Positions 35,784-45,751 of a stretch of 64,000 nt of DNA are shown here, piece after piece. Numbering within the stretch: position 1 is the stretch's first letter; every line of letters begins with the position of its first letter. A model generated the notes under the pieces. The model was not told where the DNA came from. It made no database searches and saw only the letters and a program-made list of their open reading frames with translations. This stretch comes from Bifidobacterium phasiani (GTDB lineage Bacteria > Actinomycetota > Actinomycetes > Actinomycetales > Bifidobacteriaceae), in contig NZ_JAHBBD010000001.1 of the NCBI RefSeq assembly GCF_019331775.1, positions 124,001 through 188,000 on the forward strand, read 5' to 3'. Position numbers and translations under genes: made by a program.

Positions 35784-38700
35784 TCAGTCCTCGAGCTCGA
35801 GCGCCCGGTTGATCGCCTCCTCAAGACGGTCCTGGGCCTCGCCGTAGGCGGACCAGTCGCCGTCCTTCATCGCGGAGTCCGCGTCCTGCATGGCCTGGGC
35901 GGCGTCCTCGAGGGCCGCCTTCAGGTCGGCGGACGCCTCGCCCGAACCGGAGGACGACCCGCCCGACGAGGAATCGCCGGACGGGGAGCCGCCCGATGAT
36001 CCGCCGGTTGCGCCGTCGCCCGTCGAGCCGTCGGACGCGCCGCCGGAGGACGACCCGTCCGTCTCGCCGACGTTCTCCGCGTCGCCGGCCGAGGCGCCGG
36101 AATCGCCGCCGAACACCTGGTCGAGCGCCTCGTCGAGCGTGTCGGCGAATCCGACCTGGTCGCCGAACGCGACGAGCACCTTCTGCAGCATCGGGTAGCT
36201 GGTCGCGCCGCTGGAGCGCACATAGACCGGCTGCACGTAGACCAGGCCGCCGCCGAGCGGCAGGGTCAGCAGGTTGCCGCGCTCCACGCTCGTCGAGCCG
36301 GATTCGAGCAGGTTGAGCTCGCGCGACACGTCGGCGTTGGCGTTGAAGTTGTTCTGCGCCTGCCCCGGTCCCGGCACGTTCGAGGACTGCGGCAGCTCCT
36401 GCAGCCGTATGGTGCCGTAGTTCTCGCCGATGACGCCGTCCTCGTGGCCGGCGTCGGAGTCCACGGACAGGAAGCCGGTCAGGATCTCCCTGGTGGACGA
36501 GCCGGCGGGGATGTACGTGGAGGTCAGCGAGAACACCGGCTCCTCGCTGCCGCCGGTCTGCAGCGTCAGGTAGTACGGCGGCTGCAGGATGTCCTCGGCG
36601 CCGGACTGCACGGCCGACTCGGTCGGGTCGTTCGGCGTCTGCCAGAAGTCCTCGCCGGAGAAGAACTGGCTGGCGCTGCTCACGTGGTACTTCTCCAGCA
36701 GCTGGCGCTGCACCTTGAACAGGCTCTCCGGGTAGCGCAGGTGGCTCATCAGGTCGCCGGAGATCTCGGACAGCGGGTGGTACTGCCCGGGGAAGATCTC
36801 CTGCCACGCCCGGATGATCGGGTCGTCCTCGTCCCACACGTACAGGTCCACCGAGCCGTCGTAGGCGTCGACGGTGGCCTTCACCGAGTTGCGGATGTAG
36901 TTGGCCTGCTGCGAGCCGAGCCCCTGCACGGTCGAGGAGGTCTCGGTCGTGGAGTCCTCGGTCGCGGCGCCCAGGTCGGTCATCTGCGAGTACGGATAGG
37001 CGTCGGAGGTCGTGTAGCCGTCGACGATCCACTTGACGCGGCCGTCGACCACCGCCGGGTAGACGCGGCCGTCCAGCGTCAGGTACGGCGCCACCTTGGC
37101 CACGCGCTCCTTGGGGCTGCGGTCGTACAGGATCTGCGACTCGGAGGTGACGCGGTTGGAGAACAGGATCTGCTCCGAGCCGAAGCGCACCGCGTACAGC
37201 AGCCGCGCGAAGATGTTGCCGATGGAGGGGCCGCCGTCGCCGTCGAAGGTGTTGGTGGCGCCCTCGTCCGAGCCGGTCGGGTAGTCGAACTCCCACGATG
37301 CGGTGCCCTCGGGCGCGCCGACGATCGAGTACTCGGTGGCGTTGGGCGAGAAGTAGATGCGCGGCTCGTACCGCTCGGACTCGGTCAGCGCGCCCTGCGT
37401 CGGGATGCCGTACTCGAAGAACTCGGGCTGGCCGTCGGCCGTGACCTTGTTGCCGTAGGCGGCCACGACGCCGTAGCCGTGCGTGTACACGGTGTGGTCG
37501 TTGACCCAGTTGTGGTTGTCCAGGCCCGACAGGTCGAGCTCGCGCGCGGCGATGACCGTGTCCTGGCTCACGCCGTTGACGTCGTACTTGTCGACCGCCA
37601 GCGTGTCGGCGAAGGTGTAGTACTGGCGGGACTGCTGCAGCTGCTTGAACGTCGGCGAGACGATCTGCGGGTCGAGCAGGCGGATCTGCGCCGTGGACTC
37701 GGCGTCCTCGGCCAGCGCGCCGGCCTCGCCCTCGGTGGTGGCGTCGTACTGCTCGACGACCATGTCGTCCAGCCCGTACGCCTGCTGCGTGGCCGCGATG
37801 TTGCGCTCGATGTACGTCGACTCCATCTCCTGGGCGTTCGGGTCCACGACGAGGCGCTGCAGCACGACCGGGCACACGCCCGCGAGCACGACGGCCAGCA
37901 CGGCGACCGCCGCGATCGCGACGACCGGCACGCGCCACGCCTTGAGCGCCACGGAGGCGCGCACGCCGAGCGGCGCCGGCCCCTCCAGCGTGTGCGAGCG
38001 CATCAGCCAGACGCCCAGCACCACGCCCAGGATGGCGACCAGCGCGGCGAGCGCGATCGTGAACGGGATCGTGGTGTGCACCGAGGTGTACGTGGCGCCG
38101 GTGATGCGGTCGCCCTGCGTGGTCAGGTGGTCGAACACGCCGAGCACCATCTGCCCGGCGAACGCCGCCATGTTCAGGATCAGCCAGATGGCGATCTGGC
38201 GGCGCGCCCGCTTGGTGATGACGAAGATGCCGCGTCCGTTGACCGGCATGGTGACGCGGATGCCACCCATGAGCACGTGGGCGACGATCGAGAAGACGAT
38301 GCCGACGAGCAGCGTCGTCGAGACGGCGGACATGACCAGCCGCAGGCCGGGCAGCACGAACACGTAGAAGCCGTTGTCGAGCCCGAACTGCGGGTCGGTG
38401 GTGCCGAAGCCCTGCGCGTGGAACATCAGCAGGATGTCGGACCAGTTCGCATTGATCTGCGTGCCGAACGCCACGCCCACCACCAGGGCGACGACCACGG
38501 CGACGCGGCGGGCGTTGCGCGAGCTGACGCCCTTGGCGATCTCGACGACGTCGCCGTTCACGCGGATCGTCGAGCCGTCGGCGTCGGCCGGGCGGGCCCG
38601 GATGGCGAGCGTCGAGGCGATGTAGCCGACCGCGGCCGTCAGCGCCGCGTAGGCGGCCCACAGGCCGACGCGCACGCCCAGCTGCGTCCACACCACGCTC

Positions 38701-39023
38701 TGGAAGCCGAGCTGGCCGTACCACATCAGGTCGGTGATGAAGCGCGCCAGGCCGAAGAACAGCGCGACGACGACCGCGAGCGCCACCACCACGCCGATCA
38801 GGACCTTGGTGCCGCGTCCGCTCCCCGGCCGGCGCGCTGGGCGCCGGGCGATGCGCGGACCGCCCGGACGGCGCGGCGGGGTGCCGCCCGTCCCGGCCGG
38901 GCGGGCGTCGTCGCCGTCGGTCTCGATGTCGAGGACCACCGGGTCGTCGTCGTTGCCGGAGCCGCGGCGACGCGGGTCGTCATCCGGATCGAACATCATG
39001 CCAAATGCATCGAAAAAAGACAT
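35784..39023 (-). CDS. UPF0182 family membrane protein
   Basis: 1079 residues. The N terminus is acidic and Pro/Arg-rich (about 1-70). Seven membrane segments follow (about 75-390, with LMWYGQLGFQSVVWTQLGVR typical of the family), then a ~600-residue extracytoplasmic part with IYFSPNATEYSIVG, YGVVAAYGNKV and VYVQPVYVRSS. The C-terminal ~110 residues are low-complexity Ser/Gly/Asp/Ala, ending in a short acidic helix. The family is widespread in actinobacteria and its function is unknown. The ATG follows GGGAG, and a longer open frame is shadow sequence. Confidence 0.92.
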   Translation of the reverse strand: MSFFDAFGMMFDPDDDPRRRGSGNDDDPVVLDIETDGDDARPAGTGGTPPRRPGGPRIARRPARRPGSGRGTKVLIGVVVALAVVVALFFGLARFITDLMWYGQLGFQSVVWTQLGVRVGLWAAYAALTAAVGYIASTLAIRARPADADGSTIRVNGDVVEIAKGVSSRNARRVAVVVALVVGVAFGTQINANWSDILLMFHAQGFGTTDPQFGLDNGFYVFVLPGLRLVMSAVSTTLLVGIVFSIVAHVLMGGIRVTMPVNGRGIFVITKRARRQIAIWLILNMAAFAGQMVLGVFDHLTTQGDRITGATYTSVHTTIPFTIALAALVAILGVVLGVWLMRSHTLEGPAPLGVRASVALKAWRVPVVAIAAVAVLAVVLAGVCPVVLQRLVVDPNAQEMESTYIERNIAATQQAYGLDDMVVEQYDATTEGEAGALAEDAESTAQIRLLDPQIVSPTFKQLQQSRQYYTFADTLAVDKYDVNGVSQDTVIAARELDLSGLDNHNWVNDHTVYTHGYGVVAAYGNKVTADGQPEFFEYGIPTQGALTESERYEPRIYFSPNATEYSIVGAPEGTASWEFDYPTGSDEGATNTFDGDGGPSIGNIFARLLYAVRFGSEQILFSNRVTSESQILYDRSPKERVAKVAPYLTLDGRVYPAVVDGRVKWIVDGYTTSDAYPYSQMTDLGAATEDSTTETSSTVQGLGSQQANYIRNSVKATVDAYDGSVDLYVWDEDDPIIRAWQEIFPGQYHPLSEISGDLMSHLRYPESLFKVQRQLLEKYHVSSASQFFSGEDFWQTPNDPTESAVQSGAEDILQPPYYLTLQTGGSEEPVFSLTSTYIPAGSSTREILTGFLSVDSDAGHEDGVIGENYGTIRLQELPQSSNVPGPGQAQNNFNANADVSRELNLLESGSTSVERGNLLTLPLGGGLVYVQPVYVRSSGATSYPMLQKVLVAFGDQVGFADTLDEALDQVFGGDSGASAGDAENVGETDGSSSGGASDGSTGDGATGGSSGGSPSGDSSSGGSSSGSGEASADLKAALEDAAQAMQDADSAMKDGDWSAYGEAQDRLEEAINRALELED

Positions 39024-39270
39024 GGCTCCCAGCCTACCGGTTGGCGGGGAGCACGCCCGCGGCGAGAGTCCGTCCTTTGCACGGAGCGCACAACATGGCC
39101 CCTCGCGTCCCGGGCGACGGGACCGGGCCCCGGGACGGCCGGCGATGCGCGCCGCATCGCCCGGTGCGGGGCCGCCCGTCGGCCCTCGGAACGGGAAAAG
39201 GGACGCGCACGCCGATCGCGTCGCGGCCGTCCTTATCGCGCCGCCCCCGTGCGATGGGATAATCGAGGGT

Positions 39271-40524
39271 ATGGGAGCACACATTCGTCATGCACGGCTC
39301 AGGCCGCGGCGCCGCCGGGTCTGGCCGGCGGTCGTCGCGGTCCTGTGCGCGCTGGCCGTCGTCGTCGCGGCGGGGTACTGGTGGCGCGCGGTCCGTCCGC
39401 AGGCCGTCGACGCGCAGGGCGGCGCGCCCGCCGCGGCGCAGACGCACGGACCGCTGGAGCGCGCCGCGGCGCCCGCGCCCGACGACTCCTCCGCCGGCAA
39501 GGCGAGGCGCGCCGTCCGCACGATGAGCATGGAGGAGCGCGTCGGCCAGCTGGTGATGGCCCCGCTGTACGCGGGCAGCGACCCGTCGAGCCTGTACGAC
39601 CTGATCGCGAACCGGCACGTCGGATCGGTGCTCATCATCGGCAACTGGAACAACGGCGTCGCCGACGTGCGCGCGGCGACCGACGCGCTGCAGTCCTACG
39701 CGCCCGAGGGCAACCGGCTGCTGACGGCCACCGACCAGGAGGGCGGCCTGGTGCAGCATCTCCAGGGCCCCGGGTTCGACGACATGCCGAGCGCCTACGA
39801 GCAGGGCCGCATGGATGCCGACGCGCTCAGGGGTTCGGCTGCCGTCTGGGGCTCCCAGCTCGCCCAGGCCGGCATCAACGTGGATCTGGCGCCCGTGGTC
39901 GGCACGGTGGTCGGCGAGCGCGCCGCCAACGAGCCGATCGGCATGCTGGACCGCGACTTCGGGCTCGACGCGCAGGGCAACGCCGAGCATGCGGCGGCGT
40001 TCGTCGAGGGGATGGCGGACGCCGGCGTGCGCTCGGCGATCAAGCACTACCCCGGGCTGGGCGCCGTGACCGGCAACACCGACTTCACGGCGGAGGGCAC
40101 GCGCGACACGACGACCACGCTCGACGGGCCGGAGATCGGCGCGTTCGACGCGGCGCTGCAGGCCGGCCCGGCGATGGTGATGATGGCGCTGGCCACCTAC
40201 GAGGCCATCGACCCGGACCATCCGGCCGTGTTCTCGTCCACGCTCATCGAGGGGCATCTGCGCGGCGACCTGGGCTATCAGGGCGTGGTGGTCACCGATT
40301 CGCTGTCCGCGGCGGCGCTCGGCGGCTACGAGGTCTCCCAGCTTGGGGTGAATCTGGTCGAGGCCGGCGGCGACCTGGCCTGCATCGGCGCGCTCGGCTA
40401 CGTGGGGCCGATCCTTGACGGGCTGAACGCGCGGGCCGCGGCGGATCCGGCGTTCGCCGAGAAGGTCACGCGGTCGGCCGAGCGCGTGATGACGCTGAAA
40501 TACGATATGGGGCTCGCCGGCTGA
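39271..40524 (+). CDS. Glycoside hydrolase family 3 protein, NagZ-like, membrane-anchored
   Basis: 417 residues. A basic start and one membrane helix (VWPAVVAVLCALAVVVAAGYWW) anchor it. An Ala/Pro-rich linker leads to the GH3 TIM barrel: MSMEERVGQLVMAPL, LTATDQEGGLVQHL, INVDLAPVVGTV, the substrate and general-acid loop KHYPGLGAVTGNTD, and the nucleophile Asp in VVVTDSLSAAAL. NagZ-type enzymes remove N-acetylglucosamine from muropeptides or glycans. It is predicted to act outside the membrane, unlike cytosolic NagZ of Gram-negatives. The ATG sits just after GAGGGT. Confidence 0.9.
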   Translation: MGAHIRHARLRPRRRRVWPAVVAVLCALAVVVAAGYWWRAVRPQAVDAQGGAPAAAQTHGPLERAAAPAPDDSSAGKARRAVRTMSMEERVGQLVMAPLYAGSDPSSLYDLIANRHVGSVLIIGNWNNGVADVRAATDALQSYAPEGNRLLTATDQEGGLVQHLQGPGFDDMPSAYEQGRMDADALRGSAAVWGSQLAQAGINVDLAPVVGTVVGERAANEPIGMLDRDFGLDAQGNAEHAAAFVEGMADAGVRSAIKHYPGLGAVTGNTDFTAEGTRDTTTTLDGPEIGAFDAALQAGPAMVMMALATYEAIDPDHPAVFSSTLIEGHLRGDLGYQGVVVTDSLSAAALGGYEVSQLGVNLVEAGGDLACIGALGYVGPILDGLNARAAADPAFAEKVTRSAERVMTLKYDMGLAG

Positions 40525-40617
40525 GACGCGGTCTCTTGCCGGTTCGCGAGCCGCGACCGACGCGCCTCACGCGCGGACGGCCCGGCCGGGCGCGCGGCGC
40601 CGACGCACCCCGTACGC

Positions 40618-41313
40618 TCACACGCGCATGTTGGGGAAATGCGCCTGCATGAACCGGTCGTCGAACGCGGCGTCGATGGCGCGGACCAGCCAGTTGTCGA
40701 AGTAGATGCCGTCGGCGCGCTGGGCGTAGCGGACGATCGCGGGCAGCGTCACCAGCGCGTCGACCAGCACCAGCGCGGCCAGGGCCAGCGCGATGCGGCG
40801 GCGGCATACGTCCGGCAGGCGGTGCACCAGCCGCAGGATCCAGGGGAAGACGAACCGCACCAGGATGAAGCACATCGCGCCCCACACCATCATGTAGGGC
40901 ACCGTGGTGCGCCCGCCGATGTTCAGCGGCAGCCGCGAGTAGTCCCACGACCGGCTGCCGAGCAGGTACTGCTGGATCAGGCTCATCACGTACTCGCACG
41001 CCCCGCCGATCAGACAGCCGTAGAGGTACAGCAGCAGCGGGTCGGTCACCGAGCGCAGCGCCAGGAAGATGGCCAGCGCGCCCAGCCCGTAGACGTAGTT
41101 CATCGGCGTGAGGATCGAGCCGCTGCGGTCCTCGTACACGCCCTTGGTCACCAGGGTCAGGGCGGTCTCCCACACGGTCCCGCACACGCCGGCGATCGCG
41201 TAGATGAACGCCAGGTCGTACAGGTCGCTGGCCGGCATCGGGTCCAGTCGGACCAGCCATCCGTGGGCGCGGCGCCACGTCCGCCTCGCCCCTTCTCCCC
41301 CACGCTGTTCCAT
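40618..41313 (-). CDS. Putative membrane protein of the CmpB-like ABC permease family
   Basis: 231 residues with about five or six membrane helices. AIAGVCGTVWETALTLVTKGVYEDRSG and GGACEYVMSLIQQYLLGSRSWDYS are diagnostic of the PF06541-type (CmpB) family, often annotated as a putative ABC permease although no ATPase partner is adjacent here. The transport function is unproven. GAGGAG lies 12 bp before the ATG, a little far. It converges with the GH3 gene. Confidence 0.83.
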   Translation of the reverse strand: MEQRGGEGARRTWRRAHGWLVRLDPMPASDLYDLAFIYAIAGVCGTVWETALTLVTKGVYEDRSGSILTPMNYVYGLGALAIFLALRSVTDPLLLYLYGCLIGGACEYVMSLIQQYLLGSRSWDYSRLPLNIGGRTTVPYMMVWGAMCFILVRFVFPWILRLVHRLPDVCRRRIALALAALVLVDALVTLPAIVRYAQRADGIYFDNWLVRAIDAAFDDRFMQAHFPNMRV

Positions 41314-41472
41314 GAATCGGCACGCTCCTCACTCGGATTCTCTCACGTCATGATGCCACGGCAGGACGTCCCGCGGCATCATCCGCAGGGACGAGACCCC
41401 TTCGGAGACCATGCGCCGCGGGGGCGTACCCCCGCCGGCCGGGCGGCGTGGCCCCGGTTTCCGGCCCGGCCG

Positions 41473-42375
41473 TCAGGGGCGCGCGCCGCCGGCGATGACG
41501 CCGCGCAGCTCGTCCAGGAAGCAGCGTGCGGCCCGGGAGAACCTGCGGTCGACCCGCCACACCAGATCCAGCCCGGACTCGAAGCGCGGCGACAGCGGGC
41601 GGAAGGTCAGGTCGCTGTCCGGTCCGGTGTTCACGATCCGGTCCAGGCACAGCGCGCACCCCACGCCCTCGCTGACCATCAGCGCCGCGTTGTTGGGCAG
41701 GTTGTAGGTGCCCACGATGTCGAGCCGCTCGGGTGCGGCGCCCTGCCATCCGGCGAGCTCGCCGCCCGCGCGCATCTGCCGCGACACCAGCAGCGGCAGC
41801 CCCTCCAGGTCGGCCGACGAGACCGCGTCGCGGGCGGCCAGCGGGTGGTCGCGGCGCATGAGCACGCCCCAGACGTCCGCGGCCGGCAGCCGCACGTACT
41901 CGTATTTCGACACGTCGGCCGGCTCGATGAGCACGGCGAAGTCCAGCAGCCCCGAATCCAGCCTCTCGCCCAGGTCCTCGGCGTTGCCGCTGTACAGGTG
42001 GAACCGCACCTGAGGCCAGCGCACGCGCACGCGCCGGGCGGCGCGCGCCAGGATGCGCATCGCATCGCTTTCGCCGCAGCCGAGGTACACCGGCCCGCCG
42101 ACCGGCTCGTCCATCGAGGCGATCTCCGTCTCGGTGCGGTCGGCGAGCGCGACGATCTCCCGCGCGCGGTCCCGCAGCAGCTCGCCCTCGGCGGTGAGCG
42201 TGATCGTGCGGCTGCCGCGTTCGAACAGCCGGTGGCCGAGGCGCTCCTCGAGCTGGCGCAGCTGGCGGGACAGCGACGGCTGGGAGATCCGCAGGTATTC
42301 CGCCGCGCCGGTGATGCTGCGCTCCTCCGTCACGGCCAGGAAGTACCGCAGGACGCGCAGTTCCAACGTCTCCAT
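41473..42375 (-). CDS. LysR-family transcriptional regulator
   Basis: 300 residues. The winged helix-turn-helix is LRVLRYFLAVTEERSITGAAEYLRISQPSLSRQLRQLEERLG, and the effector domain has VYLGCGESDAM and LDFAVLIEPADVSKYEYV. It is divergent from the cyclophilin-like lipoprotein and MFS genes, the usual geometry for a LysR protein and its target. It strongly resembles in design the other LysR protein at 55897-56841. The ATG follows AAGGGGAG. A longer frame upstream is rejected. Confidence 0.93.
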   Translation of the reverse strand: METLELRVLRYFLAVTEERSITGAAEYLRISQPSLSRQLRQLEERLGHRLFERGSRTITLTAEGELLRDRAREIVALADRTETEIASMDEPVGGPVYLGCGESDAMRILARAARRVRVRWPQVRFHLYSGNAEDLGERLDSGLLDFAVLIEPADVSKYEYVRLPAADVWGVLMRRDHPLAARDAVSSADLEGLPLLVSRQMRAGGELAGWQGAAPERLDIVGTYNLPNNAALMVSEGVGCALCLDRIVNTGPDSDLTFRPLSPRFESGLDLVWRVDRRFSRAARCFLDELRGVIAGGARP

Positions 42376-42617
42376 GACTCCCCTTTCGTTGATGCCGGGC
42401 CCGCCGCCCGCCGGCCCGGCCCCGCCGCGCGGCGGGGGATGCCGCCATACATATCCGTTAAGCATGGGTTAGCATCTTTCATAGACATTTGATATGGCAA
42501 GCCTATCGCCGTACCCTGACAGTCGACAACCGATACGCCGTGGCATGCCGCCCGGCGGGCCGCGCCTCTCCGACGGCGGCGGCGCCGGAGAGGCGAAGGG
42601 GACGAAAGGAGCGATGC

Positions 42618-43223
42618 ATGACCGATCGGGTTCCGCACACGCGACGCATCGCCGCGGCGCTGCTGTGCGCGGCGCTGGCCGTCGGCGGCGCGGCGTGCGG
42701 CGGGACCGGCGCCGCCCCGACGGCCGACGACGCATCCGACGCCGCGGCGGACGTCACGGCCGGCGCCGGGACCGACGCCACGGCCGGCGACGGCACGGAC
42801 GACGAATCGGCCCGCGAGGAGGAGACCCACGCAACGCCGCCCCGCAAGGAAAAGACCCGCAAGGAGGAGACCATGACCGCGATCACCATCACCGTCGGCG
42901 GCGCCGAGTTCGCCGCGACGCTCGAGACGACGCCGGCCGCGCGCCGGTTCGCCGCCATGCTGCCGCTGACGCTGCATATGGACGAGCTCAACGGTAACGA
43001 GAAGTACCACTATCTCGACGAGACGCTGCCCGCCGAGCCGCAGTCCGTCGGATCGATCGGGGCCGGCGACCTGATGCTCTACGGCACGCAGTGCGTCGTG
43101 CTGTTCTACCGTTCGTTCCGCACCCCGTATTCATACACGCGGCTTGGCCGGGTCGACGACCCGCGGGGGCTGGCCGACGCGCTGGGCTCGGGCCCGGCCG
43201 ACGTGGCGTTCGCCGCGCGCTGA
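42618..43223 (+). CDS. Cyclophilin-like fold lipoprotein
   Basis: 201 residues. The N terminus is a signal peptide with lipobox (LAVGGAACGG), followed by a 60-residue Asp/Ala/Glu-rich linker ending in two near-identical KEKT/KEET units. The C-terminal ~115 residues (ITVGGAEFAATLETTPAARRF, YLDETLPAEP, GDLMLYGTQCVVLFYRSF) are the small cyclophilin-like domain found beside oxidoreductase and flavodoxin genes. An internal ATG (42873) has its own AAGGAGGAG site at good spacing, so a short cytosolic form may also be made. It is divergent from LysR and upstream of an MFS gene. Confidence 0.82.
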   Translation: MTDRVPHTRRIAAALLCAALAVGGAACGGTGAAPTADDASDAAADVTAGAGTDATAGDGTDDESAREEETHATPPRKEKTRKEETMTAITITVGGAEFAATLETTPAARRFAAMLPLTLHMDELNGNEKYHYLDETLPAEPQSVGSIGAGDLMLYGTQCVVLFYRSFRTPYSYTRLGRVDDPRGLADALGSGPADVAFAAR

Positions 43224-43295
43224 GCCGGCCGGCCGCGCACCGGGCCGCCATCCGTCGCCCGCCATCCGCCATTCGTTTCAGGAGGTTCACCATCC

Positions 43296-44468
43296 ATGCC
43301 CAACATCCGCATCCTCATCCTCACGCTGGGCGTCTTCAGCATCATCAGCACCGAGATGGGCGTCACCGGCATCCTGCCGGTGATCGCCGACGCCTACGAC
43401 GTGAGCGTGTCCACCGCCGGCCTGCTGGTCAGCCTGTTCGCGCTGGCCATCACCGTGGCCGGCCCCACGCTGCCGCCGGCCTGCTCCGGCATGCGGCGCA
43501 AGCCGGTGATGGCGTTCGTGCTCGCGGCGTTCACGGCGGGCAACGTCGTCGCGGCGTTCGCCCCGAACTTCGCGGTGCTGCTCGCCGCGCGCGTCGTCCC
43601 CGCGTTCCTCCAGCCCGTGTACACCTCGCTCGCCTTCACCGAGGCCGCCGGATCGGTCCGGCCCGAGGAGGCGCCGAAGGCCTCGGCCGGAGTCATGATG
43701 GGGGTGTCGGCCGGCATGGTGCTGGGCGTGCCGGTGGTCACGGCGCTGGTGGACGCCACGTCGCTGAGCGTCGGCTTCCTGTTCTTCGCGCTGGTCAACG
43801 GGGCGTCGCTCGCCGCACTGCTGATCGTGCTGCCGCGCGGCGAACGCGGTCGCGCGGTCGGCTACGGCGACCAGCTGCGCAACCTGGCGCGGCTCGACTC
43901 GTGGCGGGCGATCCTGGCCGTGGTGGCGCTCAACGGCGGCGTGTTCGCGGTGTTCAGCTACCTGTCCGACTACCTGGGCACGGTCGCCGGCATGGCCGCG
44001 ATGCCGATCAGCGGCGTGCTGCTCGCCTACGGCCTGGCGAACCTCGTGGGCAACGGCGTCGGCGGGCAGGGGCTGACCAGGCGGCCGCGGCGCTTCGTGC
44101 TCGTCGTGCCGGCGCTGACGATCGCCGTGTTCGCGCTGCTGGCGGTGTTCGGCAGGTCGCCGGCCGCGGCCGCCGGGCTGCTGGTCGTCGCCGGCGTGCT
44201 CGCCGGATGCGTCGGCGTCATCAACCAGTACTGGATCAACGACGCGATGCCCCAGGCCCCGGAGTTCGCCAACGGCGTCTTCCTGGCCGCCACCAACCTG
44301 GGCACGACGATCGGCACCAGCCTCAACGCGGCCGTGATCGCCTCGATCGGCGTCTCGGGCATCATGGCGGGCGGCGTCGCGCTGCTGGTTCCGGCGCTGG
44401 CGCTGTTCGCGTGGCGCGTCGCCCCGGCGGGCGCGCGCGGCCGGCTGCGCCCGGCGTCCGGACGGTGA
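43296..44468 (+). CDS. MFS transporter, DHA1 (12-helix) type
   Basis: 390 residues with 12 membrane segments. It has the AraJ/YdhP-like start ILTLGVFSIISTEMGVTGILPVIADAYDVSVSTAGLLVSLFALAI, RVVPAFLQPVYTSLAFTEA in helix 4, and NQYWINDAMPQAPEFANGVFLAATNLGTTIGTSLN, a stretch typical of sugar or drug efflux proteins of this group. The ribosome site is AGGAGG. It is 72 bp downstream of the cyclophilin-like gene and upstream of DUF3737. The exported compound is unknown. Confidence 0.9.
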   Translation: MPNIRILILTLGVFSIISTEMGVTGILPVIADAYDVSVSTAGLLVSLFALAITVAGPTLPPACSGMRRKPVMAFVLAAFTAGNVVAAFAPNFAVLLAARVVPAFLQPVYTSLAFTEAAGSVRPEEAPKASAGVMMGVSAGMVLGVPVVTALVDATSLSVGFLFFALVNGASLAALLIVLPRGERGRAVGYGDQLRNLARLDSWRAILAVVALNGGVFAVFSYLSDYLGTVAGMAAMPISGVLLAYGLANLVGNGVGGQGLTRRPRRFVLVVPALTIAVFALLAVFGRSPAAAAGLLVVAGVLAGCVGVINQYWINDAMPQAPEFANGVFLAATNLGTTIGTSLNAAVIASIGVSGIMAGGVALLVPALALFAWRVAPAGARGRLRPASGR

Positions 44469-44517
44469 CCCGCCCGGACCGGCGCGGACAGCGGGGAGGC
44501 CGCCGGTCCGGAGGCGT

Positions 44518-44632
44518 CCCCATCCGGGCGCCTGCGACCCCGGACCCGCCCCGCGGCCGCAGGCGCCCGACCGACCCGACGGCCGGCACCCCCATCCGGG
44601 CACCCGCGCTCCGGGACCGGCCCGCGGCCGCA
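44518..44632 (+). repeat. Imperfect direct repeat and hairpin after the MFS gene
   Basis: Two ~43-bp copies starting CCCCATCCGGGC and ending GCGGCCGCA (44518-44561 and 44590-44632) are about 80% alike. The first copy also starts a 12-bp stem CGGGCGCCTGCG / CGCAGGCGCCCG (44525-44569) that could terminate the MFS transcript. Confidence 0.6.
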
Positions 44633-44733
44633 CGGGTTTCAGCGTGGGCGAACACGCCGGGCGCGCCATGCGCATACGGTATCGTCGTGCCTGGGCCGCA
44701 GGCATTTGCACGGACGGACGGAGGCGACCTATC

Positions 44734-45705
44734 ATGCCGCTCGTCGTCCAGGAAGCACACAGGAAGATCGAAGAGGGATTGGCAAGCATCATGAGCACCA
44801 CCACACAGACCGTCGCAACCCCCGACCACGGCCACGGCGCCGGGAGCGCCGGCGGGCGCGTCGAACAGGGGTTCCTGACCGGCGAGCGCGCCGCGTTCGC
44901 CGCGGACGGCGTGACCTACGTCGACACGATTTTCGCCGACGGCGAATCGCCGCTCAAGCATGCGTCGAACATCACGCTGTCCCGCAGCTCCTTCCAGTGG
45001 AAGTATCCGCTGTGGTACTGCCGCGACGTGGAGGTGCGCGACTGCACCTGGTTCGAGATGGCGCGCGCCGGCGTGTGGTACACGAACGACATCACGGTGG
45101 AGGATTCCACGGTCGTGGCGCCGAAGAACTTCCGCCGCTGCAACGGCGTGACGCTGCGCAACGTCGAGTTCCCGAACGCCGAGGAGACGCTGTGGTCCTG
45201 CACCGACGTGACGCTCGAGCACGTCGCCGTGCACGGCGACTACTTCGCGATGAACTGCACGGGCATGACCGTCGACGGCCTGCGCCTGGTCGGCGGCTAC
45301 TCGTTCGACGGCGTGCGCGACGTCGAGATCTCGAACTCCCGCCTGGTCACCAAGGACGCGTTCTGGAACTCCGAGAACGTGACCGTGCGCGACTCGGTCA
45401 TCTCCAGCGAGTACCTCGGTTGGAACGCGAGGAACCTCACCCTGATCGACTGCACGATCGAAAGCCTGCAGGGGCTGTGCTACGTCGACAACCTGGTGAT
45501 GCGCGGCTGCCGGCTGCTGCACACCAACCTGGCCTTCGAGTACTCGACCGTGGACGCGCAGATCGACGGCCACATCGACAGCGTGCTCAACCCGGCCGGC
45601 GGCCGCATCCAGGCCGATTCGATCGGCGAGCTCACGCTCGACCCGGCGCGCGTCGACCCGTCCGCCACGACGATCGAGTGCCCGGCCGTCGGCACGCGGC
45701 GCTGA
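44734..45705 (+). CDS. DUF3737 family protein (parallel beta-helix)
   Basis: 323 residues from the ATG that follows GGAGG. An alternative start at 44791 gives the usual shorter N terminus but has poor spacing. From about residue 45 the protein is a run of ~20-residue units with alternating hydrophobic strands (ITLSRSSFQWKYPLWYCRDVEV..., VTLRNVEFPNAEETLWSC), the pattern of a right-handed beta-helix, rich in Trp, Cys and Asn. The function of DUF3737 is unknown. It commonly sits beside C-S lyases and LysR/MFS genes in gut bacteria, as here. No signal peptide is seen. Confidence 0.87.
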   Translation: MPLVVQEAHRKIEEGLASIMSTTTQTVATPDHGHGAGSAGGRVEQGFLTGERAAFAADGVTYVDTIFADGESPLKHASNITLSRSSFQWKYPLWYCRDVEVRDCTWFEMARAGVWYTNDITVEDSTVVAPKNFRRCNGVTLRNVEFPNAEETLWSCTDVTLEHVAVHGDYFAMNCTGMTVDGLRLVGGYSFDGVRDVEISNSRLVTKDAFWNSENVTVRDSVISSEYLGWNARNLTLIDCTIESLQGLCYVDNLVMRGCRLLHTNLAFEYSTVDAQIDGHIDSVLNPAGGRIQADSIGELTLDPARVDPSATTIECPAVGTRR

Positions 45706-45751
45706 GGGCCGCGGGAGACGGCATACCGACAGGCAAGCGAAAGGAACGACG

